The notes under the pieces: model-generated
Databases searched by the model: none
What the model saw: the letters and a program-made list of their open reading frames with translations, nothing else
Told to the model about the DNA's origin: nothing
Made by a program: the position numbers and the translations under genes
Part shown: positions 51,384 through 60,328 of the stretch, in pieces
Position numbering within the stretch: position 1 is the stretch's first letter
Layout of the letters: each line of letters opens with the position of its first letter
NCBI GenBank assembly: GCA_004557385.1
Contig: SFEA01000002.1
Span: 1 to 64,000 of the forward strand
From: Bacteroidales bacterium
GTDB taxonomy: Bacteria > Bacteroidota > Bacteroidia > Bacteroidales > Muribaculaceae
Length of the DNA: 64,000 bases
Reading direction: 5' to 3'

Positions 51384-52652
51384 ATGAACAAAACTATAGT
51401 AGTGATAGCTGCCGTGCTGACGGCTCTTGCGAGCGTTATGCCAACCAAAGCCCAAGAAACTGCCGACATCATGCAAGTGGCGAGAGAGGGTGCGCAGCAG
51501 GTCGACCGACGCCAATCGGTAGAAACTGACTTGGAGCAGGCACGCATCTCGGTGGTGACGTGCTATCCCGGCAGCCGCAACTACGAGCTATATGGCCACA
51601 CCATGATAAGGGTGCAGATTGCCGACCAAGACCTTTTGTTTAATTACGGCATCTTCAATTTCAAGGCATCGGGATTCCTCTACAGATTTGTGAAAGGCGA
51701 GTGCGACTATATGCTTGCCGCTTATCCTTACGAGCATCTCACCAAGGGTTATGAGAGCCGCAAGATTGTTGAGCAGGAATTGAACCTCACCGCCGAGCAG
51801 AAACGTCGGGTGGTGGGCTATTTGTGGTGGAACTTGCAGCCGCAGAATGCCACATATCGCTACGATTGGGCATATAACAACTGCGCCACCAAGCCGCGCG
51901 ACATCATTGAGATGGCTGTGGGCAGCAGTTTGAGCTATGGTGAACCATCCGACAGGGCAGCCACGTTCCGCAGCATCATGGCGTATTTCGACCGCAACTA
52001 TCCGTGGCAGCAATTTGGCATCGACTTGGTGTTAGGAATGAATCTCGACCATCTGCTCGACTATCGCGAGCAGATGTTCAGTCCAATAAAACTAAAGGAA
52101 GCACTTGCCGGAGCTACGATTATTAAAGACGGCAAGAGGGTGCCGCTTGTTGCATCCACCACCAACCTGATTGAAGGTGGCGAGGATGGGGCAGCGCTGG
52201 GTCCTACGCCGTTGTTGCTCACGCCGATGGCGGTGTTCACGCTGCTGTTTGTTGCGGTGGCGGTGATTACCTTCGTTGAGCAGCGTCGCCGCCGGTTGTG
52301 CCGTTGGCTCGATAGCCTGGTGTTTGGCGCTTTTGCTTTGGCTGGCGTGCTGGTGGCATTCCTCACGTTTGTGTCGACACACTACGGCACCTCGCCAAAC
52401 GTCAACATCTTTTGGGTGCATCCGCTGGCGTTTGTGCCCGCCGTTGCTGTGTGGGCTAAGTCAAAAAGCCGTGTGTTGCTGGCATATCACTATGCCAATG
52501 CCGCCATTGTGGTGCTGTTGGCAGCGCTGTGGTGGGCGTTGCCGCAGGTTGGCAATGCGGCATTTATTCCCTTGGCAGCCGTGAGCCTGCTGCGCTCGTT
52601 GAACTATATCCTTGGCGTGCGCCGCGGCTTTGTTGCTAACAAGAAGAACTGA
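51384..52652 (+). CDS. DUF4105 membrane protein (Lnb-like lipoprotein acylation)
   Basis: A 422-residue inner-membrane protein: signal peptide MNKTIVVIAAVLTALASVMPTKAQ, a periplasmic DUF4105 domain, and four or five membrane helices from about residue 275 (LLLTPMAVFTLLFVAVAVITFV onward). The DUF4105 domain shows NYELYGHTMIRVQ and YNNCATKPRDIIEMA, with the His and Cys that would form the active site. DUF4105 has recently been linked to N-acylation of lipoproteins in Bacteroides (Lnb), which would replace the missing Lnt enzyme. PrsW follows after 34 bases. Confidence 0.8.
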   Translation: MNKTIVVIAAVLTALASVMPTKAQETADIMQVAREGAQQVDRRQSVETDLEQARISVVTCYPGSRNYELYGHTMIRVQIADQDLLFNYGIFNFKASGFLYRFVKGECDYMLAAYPYEHLTKGYESRKIVEQELNLTAEQKRRVVGYLWWNLQPQNATYRYDWAYNNCATKPRDIIEMAVGSSLSYGEPSDRAATFRSIMAYFDRNYPWQQFGIDLVLGMNLDHLLDYREQMFSPIKLKEALAGATIIKDGKRVPLVASTTNLIEGGEDGAALGPTPLLLTPMAVFTLLFVAVAVITFVEQRRRRLCRWLDSLVFGAFALAGVLVAFLTFVSTHYGTSPNVNIFWVHPLAFVPAVAVWAKSKSRVLLAYHYANAAIVVLLAALWWALPQVGNAAFIPLAAVSLLRSLNYILGVRRGFVANKKN

Positions 52653-52686
52653 TATTGCTTGAAAAACTAAAAATGAAATAAATGTG

Positions 52687-53508
52687 ATGAACGAAACGAT
52701 TACAGTGTTTTTGGCGGCAGTTATACCGGCAATTGTGTTGGTAATTTACATTTATGCCAAAGACGACCGTCCCGAACCGGTGGGGCAGTTGGTGAAGGCG
52801 TTTTTGCTTGGCGCATTGTCGGCGCCATTGTCGCTGTTGGTCTCAAAACCGTTGGCTATTTTGGGATATTACAGCAACGATGCTGTAGGCTTGATTGAGT
52901 CGTTCAGGATTGCCTTCTTCGGCGCAGCGTTGCCCGAAGAACTTGCCAAGATGTTTGTGCTGTGGCTGTTTTTGCGTCGCAACAGGCATTTCGACGAATA
53001 CTTCGACGGGCTGGTGTATGCTGCATGCGTGGGTATGGGTTTTGCGGCGCTCGAGAATGTGATGTATTTGTTCGACGGCGGCGATGACTGGCAGTTGGTG
53101 GGACGTATGCGCGCACTGATGGCAGTGCCCGGACACTTCCTGTTTGCCATGCTCATGGGCTATTATTATTCGCTTGCTCATTTCTCGAACAATGCCGTGG
53201 CGCGCTCGCGCTACTACACGTTGTCGCTGGTGGCTCCGATTGTGGCACACTGCGCCTACGATACACTTGCGTTTATGTCGGACGGCTACTTCGGCATATT
53301 GTTCTTTGCCGGTGTTGTGGTGCTGCTCATCAAGTTGTGGCGACGTTTTGCGCGCAACATGAAAGAACTGAAAGAGCACGACCACTACCGCTTTGACGTT
53401 ACGCCTCCGCCACTTTCATCTACACCTCCGCCGTTGCCCCGCAGCCCGAAGCAAGAGCCCAAACCGGACACCGACAACTCGCGCTTTATGCCCAAAGACG
53501 ACCAATAA
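52687..53508 (+). CDS. PrsW-family intramembrane metalloprotease
   Basis: A 273-residue membrane protein with about eight helices. PrsW motifs are FFGAALPEELAKMFVLW (EE pair), GMGFAALENVMYLF and VPGHFLFAMLMGYYY, and the final PIVAHCAYDTLAF histidine completes the metal site. PrsW proteases cut membrane-bound signalling proteins such as anti-sigma factors. The ATG at 52687 is used rather than the GTG at 52684. The C terminus is a proline-rich cytoplasmic tail (TPPPLSSTPPPLPRSPKQEP), which is unusual. It is probably cotranscribed with the DUF4105 gene. Confidence 0.85.
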   Translation: MNETITVFLAAVIPAIVLVIYIYAKDDRPEPVGQLVKAFLLGALSAPLSLLVSKPLAILGYYSNDAVGLIESFRIAFFGAALPEELAKMFVLWLFLRRNRHFDEYFDGLVYAACVGMGFAALENVMYLFDGGDDWQLVGRMRALMAVPGHFLFAMLMGYYYSLAHFSNNAVARSRYYTLSLVAPIVAHCAYDTLAFMSDGYFGILFFAGVVVLLIKLWRRFARNMKELKEHDHYRFDVTPPPLSSTPPPLPRSPKQEPKPDTDNSRFMPKDDQ

Positions 53509-53637
53509 TGCAGCCATCGTGTGCGGCAATTCCGAAGATAATTAGTATATTTGCACTTGCTTTGGCATGAGTTTTGCAATTACACCTGTCGTATGGCATA
53601 GAAAAACTTTGAAAATTACTACACCAAACAAATAAAT

Positions 53638-55254
53638 ATGAAACGAATCGCAAGGCGAACTAATAAGCGGCAATTCAACCGATTAATGAGCAGCATCGTG
53701 GCATCGATGGTGGCTTTGTCGGCAATGTCGCAGGTTAACGACGGCACTCCAAAACTTGTGCTGGGCATCGTTGTCGACCAGCTTCGCAGCGATTACATCG
53801 AGTTGTTGCAAAGCCATTTCACGCAGCGCGGGTTCAACCGCTTGATGCGCGACGGCGCATATTTCGAGAATGTGGATTTCAGGTGCAGCAATCTCGACAT
53901 TGCTTCGGGCACCGCGTTCATCATGAGCGGAGCCTATCCGAGCGTAAACGGTGTGCCGCAAGCTATGGTGTTCGACGTAGCCAAGCGCATTGCCACACCG
54001 GTGCTCACCGATGCCAAATACATTGGCAATTTCACCACCGAAACCTATTCGCCGCTTGCGCTAAAGGTGTCGACCATAGCCGACGAGGTGCGCATCAACA
54101 ACGACGGTCTCGGATTTGTTTATGCCATAGCACCCGATGCTCAGCAAGCCATCTTGCTTGCCGGACATGCTGCCAACAGCTGCTTCTGGATTGACGACGT
54201 GAATGGCAAATGGTCAACAACCACCTTCTATAAAGAGGTGCCGTCGCCCGTGCAGAGCCGCAACTACAACTATCCGTTGGCTAACCGCCTCAACACCATG
54301 GCGTGGGAGCCGGCTTTGGCACTCGATGCATACAGCGAAATTCCACAAGCCCACAAGTTCTATCGCTTCCGCTATAACTTCCCCGACAACAGCAAGGACC
54401 GCTACCGCAGCTTTAAGCAATCGGCGCTTGTGAATGAGGAGGTTACGTCGGTGGCAATCGACTACATAAACACACTCAAGCTTGGGCGACGCGGTCAGCT
54501 CGATATGCTCAACATTGGTTACACGGCAGCGCCATACGACTACAGCAAGACCTCCGACAACCGTTTTGAGCTGCATGACACCTACATCCGCCTCGATGCG
54601 CAGCTTGAGCGCTTGTTCGATGCTGTCGACAAGGCTGTGGGCATGCAAAATGTGGTGGTGTTTGTCACCTCAACGGGCTATTACAACGACAGCCGCCCTG
54701 TCGACTCGAAATACAATGTGCCTTCGGGCGAGTTCCGTCCCGACCGCGCCATCTCGCTGCTTAACATGTATCTGATGGCGATTTATGGCAACGGACAGTG
54801 GGTGGACGGCTACTATAACCGCCAATTTTTCCTGAACCGCAACCTCATCAAGGACAAGAAACTCGACCTTGCCGAACTGCGTGCCAAGTCGAGCGAGTTT
54901 TTGCGTCAGATGAGCGGCGTGACTGCAGCATATACATTCGAAGAAATACTAAACAATCCGGTGAACGAAGACCTGATTGCCCTCAACCGAGTGATGGTGC
55001 CCTCGCTGCAAGGCGATGTAACCATTGAGGTGAGTGCCGGTTGGACCATTGTGGAGATGCAAAATGCCCAATCGAAGGTCACTCAAGTGCGCATGAATGC
55101 TGTCACTGTGCCGGCATTCATTCTTGCTCCGCAAGTTAAGGCGCAACGCATCACCAACGCCATCGATGCCGCCTTTTTGGCGCCAACGGTGTCGCGCCTG
55201 TTGCGCATTCGTTCGCCCAATGCTGCCCGCTATATGCCTTTGTCGCTGCAATAA
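53638..55254 (+). CDS. PafA-like alkaline-phosphatase homologue lacking active-site residues
   Basis: A 538-residue exported protein (signal segment LMSSIVASMVALSAMSQ) of the PafA alkaline-phosphatase family. Fold landmarks are clear: LVLGIVVDQLRSDYIE with the first metal Asp, FWIDDVNGKW, and DTYIRLD. Most catalytic residues of PafA are replaced, as judged by manual alignment. The region of the nucleophile threonine reads NLDIASGTAFIMSG. The DH metal pair reads VTSTGYY, and the DxxGH segment reads APYDYSK. The last metal His segment reads KVTQVRM. The protein is thus probably a non-catalytic homologue. It lies upstream of secA, which has its own promoter. Confidence 0.8.
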   Translation: MKRIARRTNKRQFNRLMSSIVASMVALSAMSQVNDGTPKLVLGIVVDQLRSDYIELLQSHFTQRGFNRLMRDGAYFENVDFRCSNLDIASGTAFIMSGAYPSVNGVPQAMVFDVAKRIATPVLTDAKYIGNFTTETYSPLALKVSTIADEVRINNDGLGFVYAIAPDAQQAILLAGHAANSCFWIDDVNGKWSTTTFYKEVPSPVQSRNYNYPLANRLNTMAWEPALALDAYSEIPQAHKFYRFRYNFPDNSKDRYRSFKQSALVNEEVTSVAIDYINTLKLGRRGQLDMLNIGYTAAPYDYSKTSDNRFELHDTYIRLDAQLERLFDAVDKAVGMQNVVVFVTSTGYYNDSRPVDSKYNVPSGEFRPDRAISLLNMYLMAIYGNGQWVDGYYNRQFFLNRNLIKDKKLDLAELRAKSSEFLRQMSGVTAAYTFEEILNNPVNEDLIALNRVMVPSLQGDVTIEVSAGWTIVEMQNAQSKVTQVRMNAVTVPAFILAPQVKAQRITNAIDAAFLAPTVSRLLRIRSPNAARYMPLSLQ

Positions 55255-55264
55255 CGGGGCAAGG

Positions 55265-55297
55265 TTGCTGATAATCAAAACATTTTAGTTATCTTTG
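55265..55297 (+). promoter_or_regulatory. Promoter of secA
   Basis: TATCTTTG at 55290-55297 and TTG at 55265-55267 with a 22-base spacer. The leader to the secA start is about 125 bases and contains a strong hairpin. Confidence 0.6.
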
Positions 55298-55300
55298 CAC

Positions 55301-55357
55301 GGTTGAAGGCTGCCTCGCATCGCCGCCAAGGCGCTATGCGTCGTGGGGCTTCAAGCC
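55301..55357 (+). other. Structured leader of secA
   Basis: GGTTGAAG (55301-55308) pairs with CTTCAAGCC (55349-55357, one bulge). Inside, CGCATCGCC (55316-55324) pairs with GGCG (55330-55333) and ATGCG (55336-55340) around a five-base loop. No T run follows, so it is not a simple terminator. Confidence 0.6.
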
Positions 55358-55426
55358 GTTAAAAGGCAAATGATTAATCCACAATAAATATTTTTTTTCG
55401 AATAACAAATAACACCAATATATAAA

Positions 55427-58400
55427 ATGGGATTTAATGATATACTGAAAGCATTGTTTGGCAACAAGTCGACTCGCGATTTAAAGAAACTCGTGCCTAT
55501 GGTTGACAAAATCAAGGCTGTTTATCCCGAGATTGAGAAACTGTCGAACGATGAACTGCGTGCGCGCATCGATGAAGTGCGCAGCCGCCTGAAGGAGAGC
55601 GTGGCTGGCAAGAAAGCCGAAATAGCCGAGCTGAAAGAGGAAATTGAAAAAACCGACTACGAGAATCGCGAACCGCTGTGGGACCGCATCGACAAGCTTG
55701 AGAAGGAAATTCTCGACATATTGGAAGACGGGCTTACTGCTGCCATCCCCGAAGTGTTTGCCGTGGTTAAGGACACTGCCCGCCGTTTCGCCCAGAACGA
55801 AACCGTTGAGGTGACCGCCACCGACTTCGACCGCAATTTGGCTGCCAAGGGCTACGATTTCGTCACAATTGAAGGCGACAAAGCAATATATAAGAATAAT
55901 TGGATTGCCGGCGGCAACCGCGTGGTGTGGGATATGATTCACTACGATTGCCAGCTCATTGGCGGCGTGGTGCTCCACCAAGGCAAGATTGCCGAAATGG
56001 CAACCGGTGAAGGTAAAACCCTTGTGGCAACACTGCCGGTGTTCCTCAACGCCCTCACCGGCAACGGTGTGCACGTCGTAACCGTGAACGACTATCTGGC
56101 TAAGCGCGACTCGGAATGGATGGGTCCGTTGTATATGTTCCACGGCTTGTCGGTGGCTTGCATCGACAAGACTCAGCCTAACTCGCCGGAGCGCCGCGAA
56201 GCCTATAACGCCGACATCACTTTCGGTACGAACAACGAGTTTGGTTTCGACTATCTGCGCGACAACATGGCCACTTCGCCCGAAGACCTTGTGCAACGCG
56301 CCCACAACTTTGCCATTGTCGACGAGGTTGACTCGGTGCTTATCGACGATGCCCGTACACCACTCATCATTTCCGGTCCGGTGCCTAAGGGCGACGACCA
56401 GATGTTTGAGCAATATCAGCCAAACGTGGAACGCGTCTACAACGAGCAGCGCAAGCTGGTGACCGCTCTGCTCGCCGAGGCACGCAAACTCATGGCAAGC
56501 GACAACAAGGACGACCGCAAGGAAGGCGCCTTGCTCACCTATCGCGCATTCAAGGGCTTGCCTAAGTACGACCCGCTCATTAAGTTCCTCAGCCAGGATG
56601 GCATCAAGCCTGCAATGCTCGAAACTGAAGCATATTATATGCAGGACAACAGCCGCCAGATGAACATCGTCACCGACCCGCTGTATTTTGTAATCGACGA
56701 AAAGAACCATAGCGTTGAACTCACCGACAAGGGCTACGATGTGCTGTCGCGTGGTATCGACGACCCCAAGTTCTTCGTTTTGCCCGACATCACCTCGCTG
56801 TTGTCGGCAGTTGAAAACGAGCCGCTCACCGATGCCGAGAAATTGGCAAAGAAGGACGAGCTGATGCAGGACTATGCCGTGAAGAGCGAGCGTGTGCACA
56901 CCGTCAACCAGTTGCTCAAGGCTTACTCGCTGTTCACCCGCGACGTCGACTATGTGCTCACCGAGGACGGCAAGGTGAAGATTGTCGACGAGCAGACGGG
57001 CCGTATCATGGAAGGCCGCCGTTGGAGCGACGGTTTGCACCAGGCTGTCGAAGCCAAGGAGCACGTGAAGGTTGAAGCAGCTACGCAAACATTTGCTACC
57101 ATCACGCTGCAGAACTACTTCCGCATGTATCACAAGCTGTCGGGTATGACCGGTACTGCCGAAACCGAGGCTGGCGAATTCTGGGATATCTACAAACTCG
57201 ATGTTGTCACCATCCCAACCAACAAGCCAGTGGCTCGAATCGATATGGATGACCGTGTTTACAAGACCCGCAAGGAAAAATATAACGCCGTAATCGACGA
57301 GATTGAGAAGATGCACAACAGCGGACGCCCAACATTGGTGGGTACTACATCGGTTGAAGTGTCGGAACTTCTCTATCGCATGGTTAAGCAACGCCTCAAG
57401 ATTGAGCCGCAGTTGCTGAACGCCAAGCCTGAAAAGGCACGCGCCGAGGCTGACATCGTGGCACAAGCCGGTCAGCAGCGCGACGGCAAGGGTGTTGTTA
57501 CCATCGCCACCAACATGGCAGGTCGTGGTACCGACATCAAGCTCTCACCTGAGGTGAAAGCAGCCGGCGGTTTGGCAATCATCGGCACCGAGCGCCACGA
57601 AAGCCGCCGCGTCGACCGCCAGTTGCGTGGTCGTGCCGGCCGTCAAGGCGACCCGGGTAGTTCGGTGTTCTACGTGTCGTTTGAAGACACCGTTATGCGT
57701 CAGTTCGTGAGCGACAAGGTGGTGAAGATGCTCGACCGCATGGGCTTGAAGGACGGCGAAATGATTGAGTCGGGCTTGGTGACCCGCTCAATTGAAAATG
57801 CTCAGAAGCGCGTTGAAGAAAACCACTTTGGCATTCGCAAGCACTTGCTTGAATACGACGACGTGATGAACATTCAGCGTAACGTAATCTATTCTCGTCG
57901 TCACCATGCCCTTATGGGTGAGCGCATCGGGCTCGACATCATGAGCATGATTCAAGAAACAGCCGAAAACATGGCTGACCAATATCGCGACTACGACGAA
58001 CTGAAGATGCGTTGCCTATCTACCTACGCCATCGACCTTCCGTTCGGTGAGGAAGAATTTGCCCGCCTCGACGTTAAGGAGCGTGCAGCCCGCCTCAACG
58101 AAGCAGCAGTCGACGCCTTCAACCGCAAGCAGGACCGCCTTGCCGAAGTGTCGATTCCGGTTATCGACAACATAGCAGCCGAACACGGCACCGAAGGCCT
58201 TGTGCGAGTGCCTATCAGCGACGGCAAGCGCATCTATGGCATCACCTGCCAGTTGGGCGAAGCCATCAACAGCCAGTGCCGCTCAATCAGCAAGGCTTGG
58301 CAAAAAGCTGTGCTGCTCATGACCATCGACGAAGCCTGGAAGGTGCATTTGCGCGAACTCGACCAATTGCGTCAGTCGGTGCAAAATGCCACCTACGAGC

Positions 58401-58762
58401 AAAAAGACCCGCTGGTGATTTACAAAACCGAATCGTTCAACCTCTTTGGCGAGATGCTTTCGGAGATGAATATCAAGGCAGTGTCGATGCTTATGCGCGG
58501 ACAAATTCCAAACTCCGAGAACCGCGAACCGGTGCAGCAAACACGCGAAATGCCGCGTGACACCCAAACCAAGCAAAACTATCGCGAAAGCAAAGAGGCT
58601 TATCCGGGTGCAAACGCCAACCGCGAAGCCGGCAACGCTGCCAGCCGTGCTGCGCAACGCCCAACGGCGCCAATCATCAACGGCCCGAAGATTGGACGTA
58701 ACGACCCATGTCCATGCGGAAGCGGCAAGAAATATAAAAACTGCCACGGCCGTAACCTGTAA
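55427..58762 (+). CDS. secA: Preprotein translocase ATPase SecA
   Basis: The motor that drives unfolded proteins through SecYEG. At 1111 residues it is longer than E. coli SecA (901), as is usual in Bacteroidetes, which carry an insertion of about 100-150 residues in the nucleotide-binding region. Walker A is EMATGEGKTLVATLP, Walker B VDEVDSVLIDDARTPL, and motif VI includes RQLRGRAGRQGDPG. The C-terminal zinc motif CPCGSGKKYKNCHG is present, preceded by a disordered linker. It has its own promoter and leader. Start MGFNDILKALFGNKSTRDLKK is the normal N terminus. Confidence 0.97.
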   Translation: MGFNDILKALFGNKSTRDLKKLVPMVDKIKAVYPEIEKLSNDELRARIDEVRSRLKESVAGKKAEIAELKEEIEKTDYENREPLWDRIDKLEKEILDILEDGLTAAIPEVFAVVKDTARRFAQNETVEVTATDFDRNLAAKGYDFVTIEGDKAIYKNNWIAGGNRVVWDMIHYDCQLIGGVVLHQGKIAEMATGEGKTLVATLPVFLNALTGNGVHVVTVNDYLAKRDSEWMGPLYMFHGLSVACIDKTQPNSPERREAYNADITFGTNNEFGFDYLRDNMATSPEDLVQRAHNFAIVDEVDSVLIDDARTPLIISGPVPKGDDQMFEQYQPNVERVYNEQRKLVTALLAEARKLMASDNKDDRKEGALLTYRAFKGLPKYDPLIKFLSQDGIKPAMLETEAYYMQDNSRQMNIVTDPLYFVIDEKNHSVELTDKGYDVLSRGIDDPKFFVLPDITSLLSAVENEPLTDAEKLAKKDELMQDYAVKSERVHTVNQLLKAYSLFTRDVDYVLTEDGKVKIVDEQTGRIMEGRRWSDGLHQAVEAKEHVKVEAATQTFATITLQNYFRMYHKLSGMTGTAETEAGEFWDIYKLDVVTIPTNKPVARIDMDDRVYKTRKEKYNAVIDEIEKMHNSGRPTLVGTTSVEVSELLYRMVKQRLKIEPQLLNAKPEKARAEADIVAQAGQQRDGKGVVTIATNMAGRGTDIKLSPEVKAAGGLAIIGTERHESRRVDRQLRGRAGRQGDPGSSVFYVSFEDTVMRQFVSDKVVKMLDRMGLKDGEMIESGLVTRSIENAQKRVEENHFGIRKHLLEYDDVMNIQRNVIYSRRHHALMGERIGLDIMSMIQETAENMADQYRDYDELKMRCLSTYAIDLPFGEEEFARLDVKERAARLNEAAVDAFNRKQDRLAEVSIPVIDNIAAEHGTEGLVRVPISDGKRIYGITCQLGEAINSQCRSISKAWQKAVLLMTIDEAWKVHLRELDQLRQSVQNATYEQKDPLVIYKTESFNLFGEMLSEMNIKAVSMLMRGQIPNSENREPVQQTREMPRDTQTKQNYRESKEAYPGANANREAGNAASRAAQRPTAPIINGPKIGRNDPCPCGSGKKYKNCHGRNL

Positions 58763-58836
58763 AAGCAACCGTTCAGCCATGGCGTAGTCGTAGCCCATTC
58801 GCTCACGTTTGCGCCTGACTGATTTACACAATAACA

Positions 58837-58873
58837 AATCCCTCATCGCGAATCTAAATTGCGGTGAGGGATT
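58837..58873. terminator. Shared terminator hairpin between secA and the ATPase gene
   Basis: AATCCCTCA (58837-58845) pairs with TGAGGGATT (58865-58873). T runs are short on both strands, so it is a convergent, perhaps weak, terminator. Confidence 0.6.
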
Positions 58874-58903
58874 GTTGCGTCGTAGCAATACCAGTATGCA
58901 ACG

Positions 58904-60106
58904 TCAAAGACTCTTGCTCAAGAGAAATTGCCGAAGGTGAAGATGAATGATGCCATTATTGTTAGTTTTTGTCACCAAAGGAGTCATCGACACCACGTAT
59001 TTTGGATAGTTGTCGCCGATGGCTTGCAGATTCCCGAATTCTCGTTCTCGTGTGGCAGAGTCGACGATGACATACGACGCTTGCAGATATATCCTGCCGC
59101 CGCCTCTGGTGGTGCAAACGAAGTCGATTTCGCCAGCCCGAAGTTGACCCACGGTGACTTGATAACCCATACGTAGCAAGTGCTGAAGCACCACATTCTC
59201 AATAATCTTTTCGATGTCGCCTTCGCGTGAACCGCCAACAATGGCATTGCGCAGGCCGTGGTCCTCAAAATAGTATTTGTGGTTGCTGTCAAATAATCGT
59301 TTGCCGTGCAGGTCGTAGCGTTTTATGCTCCGCATGATGAATGCTTCGCACAAATAACGTATGTATTCCAGTATTGTTGTAGGGTTGATGCTCTCGCCCT
59401 GCGACTTCATATATCGTGCAATGCTGTAGGCAGATATTGGTTTGCCGATGTTGTCGGCAATGAATAGCGCGAGGTTTTCAAGGAAAGTGGCGTTGCGAAT
59501 GTTATTGCGCAAAATCACGTCTTTCAATAGCACAGTATGATAGATGTCTTGTAAATATTCAAGTGCGAAATCTTCGCTAAGTCCAATTTTCTGCAGCCCG
59601 GGCATGCCGCCGTATTGCAAATAAGATGCGAGGGCATCGTCGCTGTCGCTCATGCCGTGGAAACTAAGAAACTCGCTGTACGACAGCGGGTGTATGTAGA
59701 TTTCTTTATAGCGACCTCCAATGATTGTTGCCAATTCGCCGGAAAGCATTTTTGCGTTCGACCCTGTTACAATCACCTCGGTGTCGGGCTCGGAACAGTA
59801 GTTGCGCAGGCTGCGCTCAAATTCGGCAATTTCTTGCACCTCATCAATCAGAATGTAGTTTACACACCCTGCAGCGCGATGCTGCTCGATGTATTCGTTA
59901 AGCTGCGAGTGGGTGGCTATTGAGTCGAATTGGTGTTTCTCCTTGTCGATGTAGATGATGTTGTTTTTAGGATTTTCTGCCTTTTGTTGGCATAGCAGTT
60001 TCAGCAGGCAGCTTTTTCCTACCCGCCGTTGTCCGGTTAAAACTATCACTAAGTCTTTACCGAGCCATTTGTCGATTTGTGAGATGTATTCGTGGCGTTG
60101 TAACAT
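58904..60106 (-). CDS. AAA_14/DUF4143-type ATP-binding protein
   Basis: A 400-residue P-loop ATPase. Walker A VLTGQRRVGKSCLLKLL and Walker B YILIDEVQEI are in the N-terminal domain, with VIVTGSNAKMLSGEL as sensor I. A helical and winged region follows. The C terminus is a DUF4143-like, restriction-endonuclease-fold domain with GEIDFVCTTRGGGRIYLQASYVI, in which the usual E-x-D...E-x-K reads E-x-D...Q-x-S. The ATG at 60106 is used; the one at 60142 would lie inside the -7 element. These ATPases are common, often mobile and of unknown function. Phased palindromes precede it. Confidence 0.82.
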   Translation of the reverse strand: MLQRHEYISQIDKWLGKDLVIVLTGQRRVGKSCLLKLLCQQKAENPKNNIIYIDKEKHQFDSIATHSQLNEYIEQHRAAGCVNYILIDEVQEIAEFERSLRNYCSEPDTEVIVTGSNAKMLSGELATIIGGRYKEIYIHPLSYSEFLSFHGMSDSDDALASYLQYGGMPGLQKIGLSEDFALEYLQDIYHTVLLKDVILRNNIRNATFLENLALFIADNIGKPISAYSIARYMKSQGESINPTTILEYIRYLCEAFIMRSIKRYDLHGKRLFDSNHKYYFEDHGLRNAIVGGSREGDIEKIIENVVLQHLLRMGYQVTVGQLRAGEIDFVCTTRGGGRIYLQASYVIVDSATREREFGNLQAIGDNYPKYVVSMTPLVTKTNNNGIIHLHLRQFLLSKSL

Positions 60107-60111
60107 TGCAA

Positions 60112-60212
60112 ATTCTTCTTTTATAAAAGTAATTTTATGCAAATATAGTAAATTCTTCTAATATGGAAGAAGAAATTGATGAATTTTGCAGATTCTTCTA
60201 ATATGGAAGAAG
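60112..60212. promoter_or_regulatory. Operator-like array with 40-base spacing
   Basis: ATTCTTCTAATATGGAAGAA occurs at 60152 and again at 60192; each copy is a near-palindrome (TTCTTC with GAAGAA). A half copy ATTCTTCT occurs at 60112, and a degenerate one near 60233. Start-to-start distance is exactly 40 bases, about four helical turns. The minus-strand -7 element TATATTTG (60140-60147) sits between the first two. This fits cooperative binding of a repressor or activator. Confidence 0.6.
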
Positions 60213-60257
60213 GTTTTTTGTGCAGGAATAAGATTTCTCTCATAAGATATTATTTGC

Positions 60258-60265
60258 TAACTTTG
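60258..60265 (+). promoter_or_regulatory. -7 element of the S9 peptidase gene
   Basis: TAACTTTG fits TAnnTTTG and lies about 63 bases before the start codon. It points away from the ATPase gene, so the palindrome array lies in a divergent control region. Confidence 0.5.
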
Positions 60266-60328
60266 CATAGCATCGGCAAGATGTGTCATTGCAAAAATGA
60301 AGATATAACCAAAAAACAATAATCATAT

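Noticed and set aside
55481..57466. 661-codon minus-strand ORF within secA
   Set aside because: Full overlap with secA and no recognisable domain; a shadow of the high-GC third position.
60112..60240. CRISPR-like array of 21-base repeats with ~19-base spacers
   Set aside because: Only two good copies, repeats are shorter than in known arrays, there are no cas genes, and the units are near-palindromes placed around a promoter.
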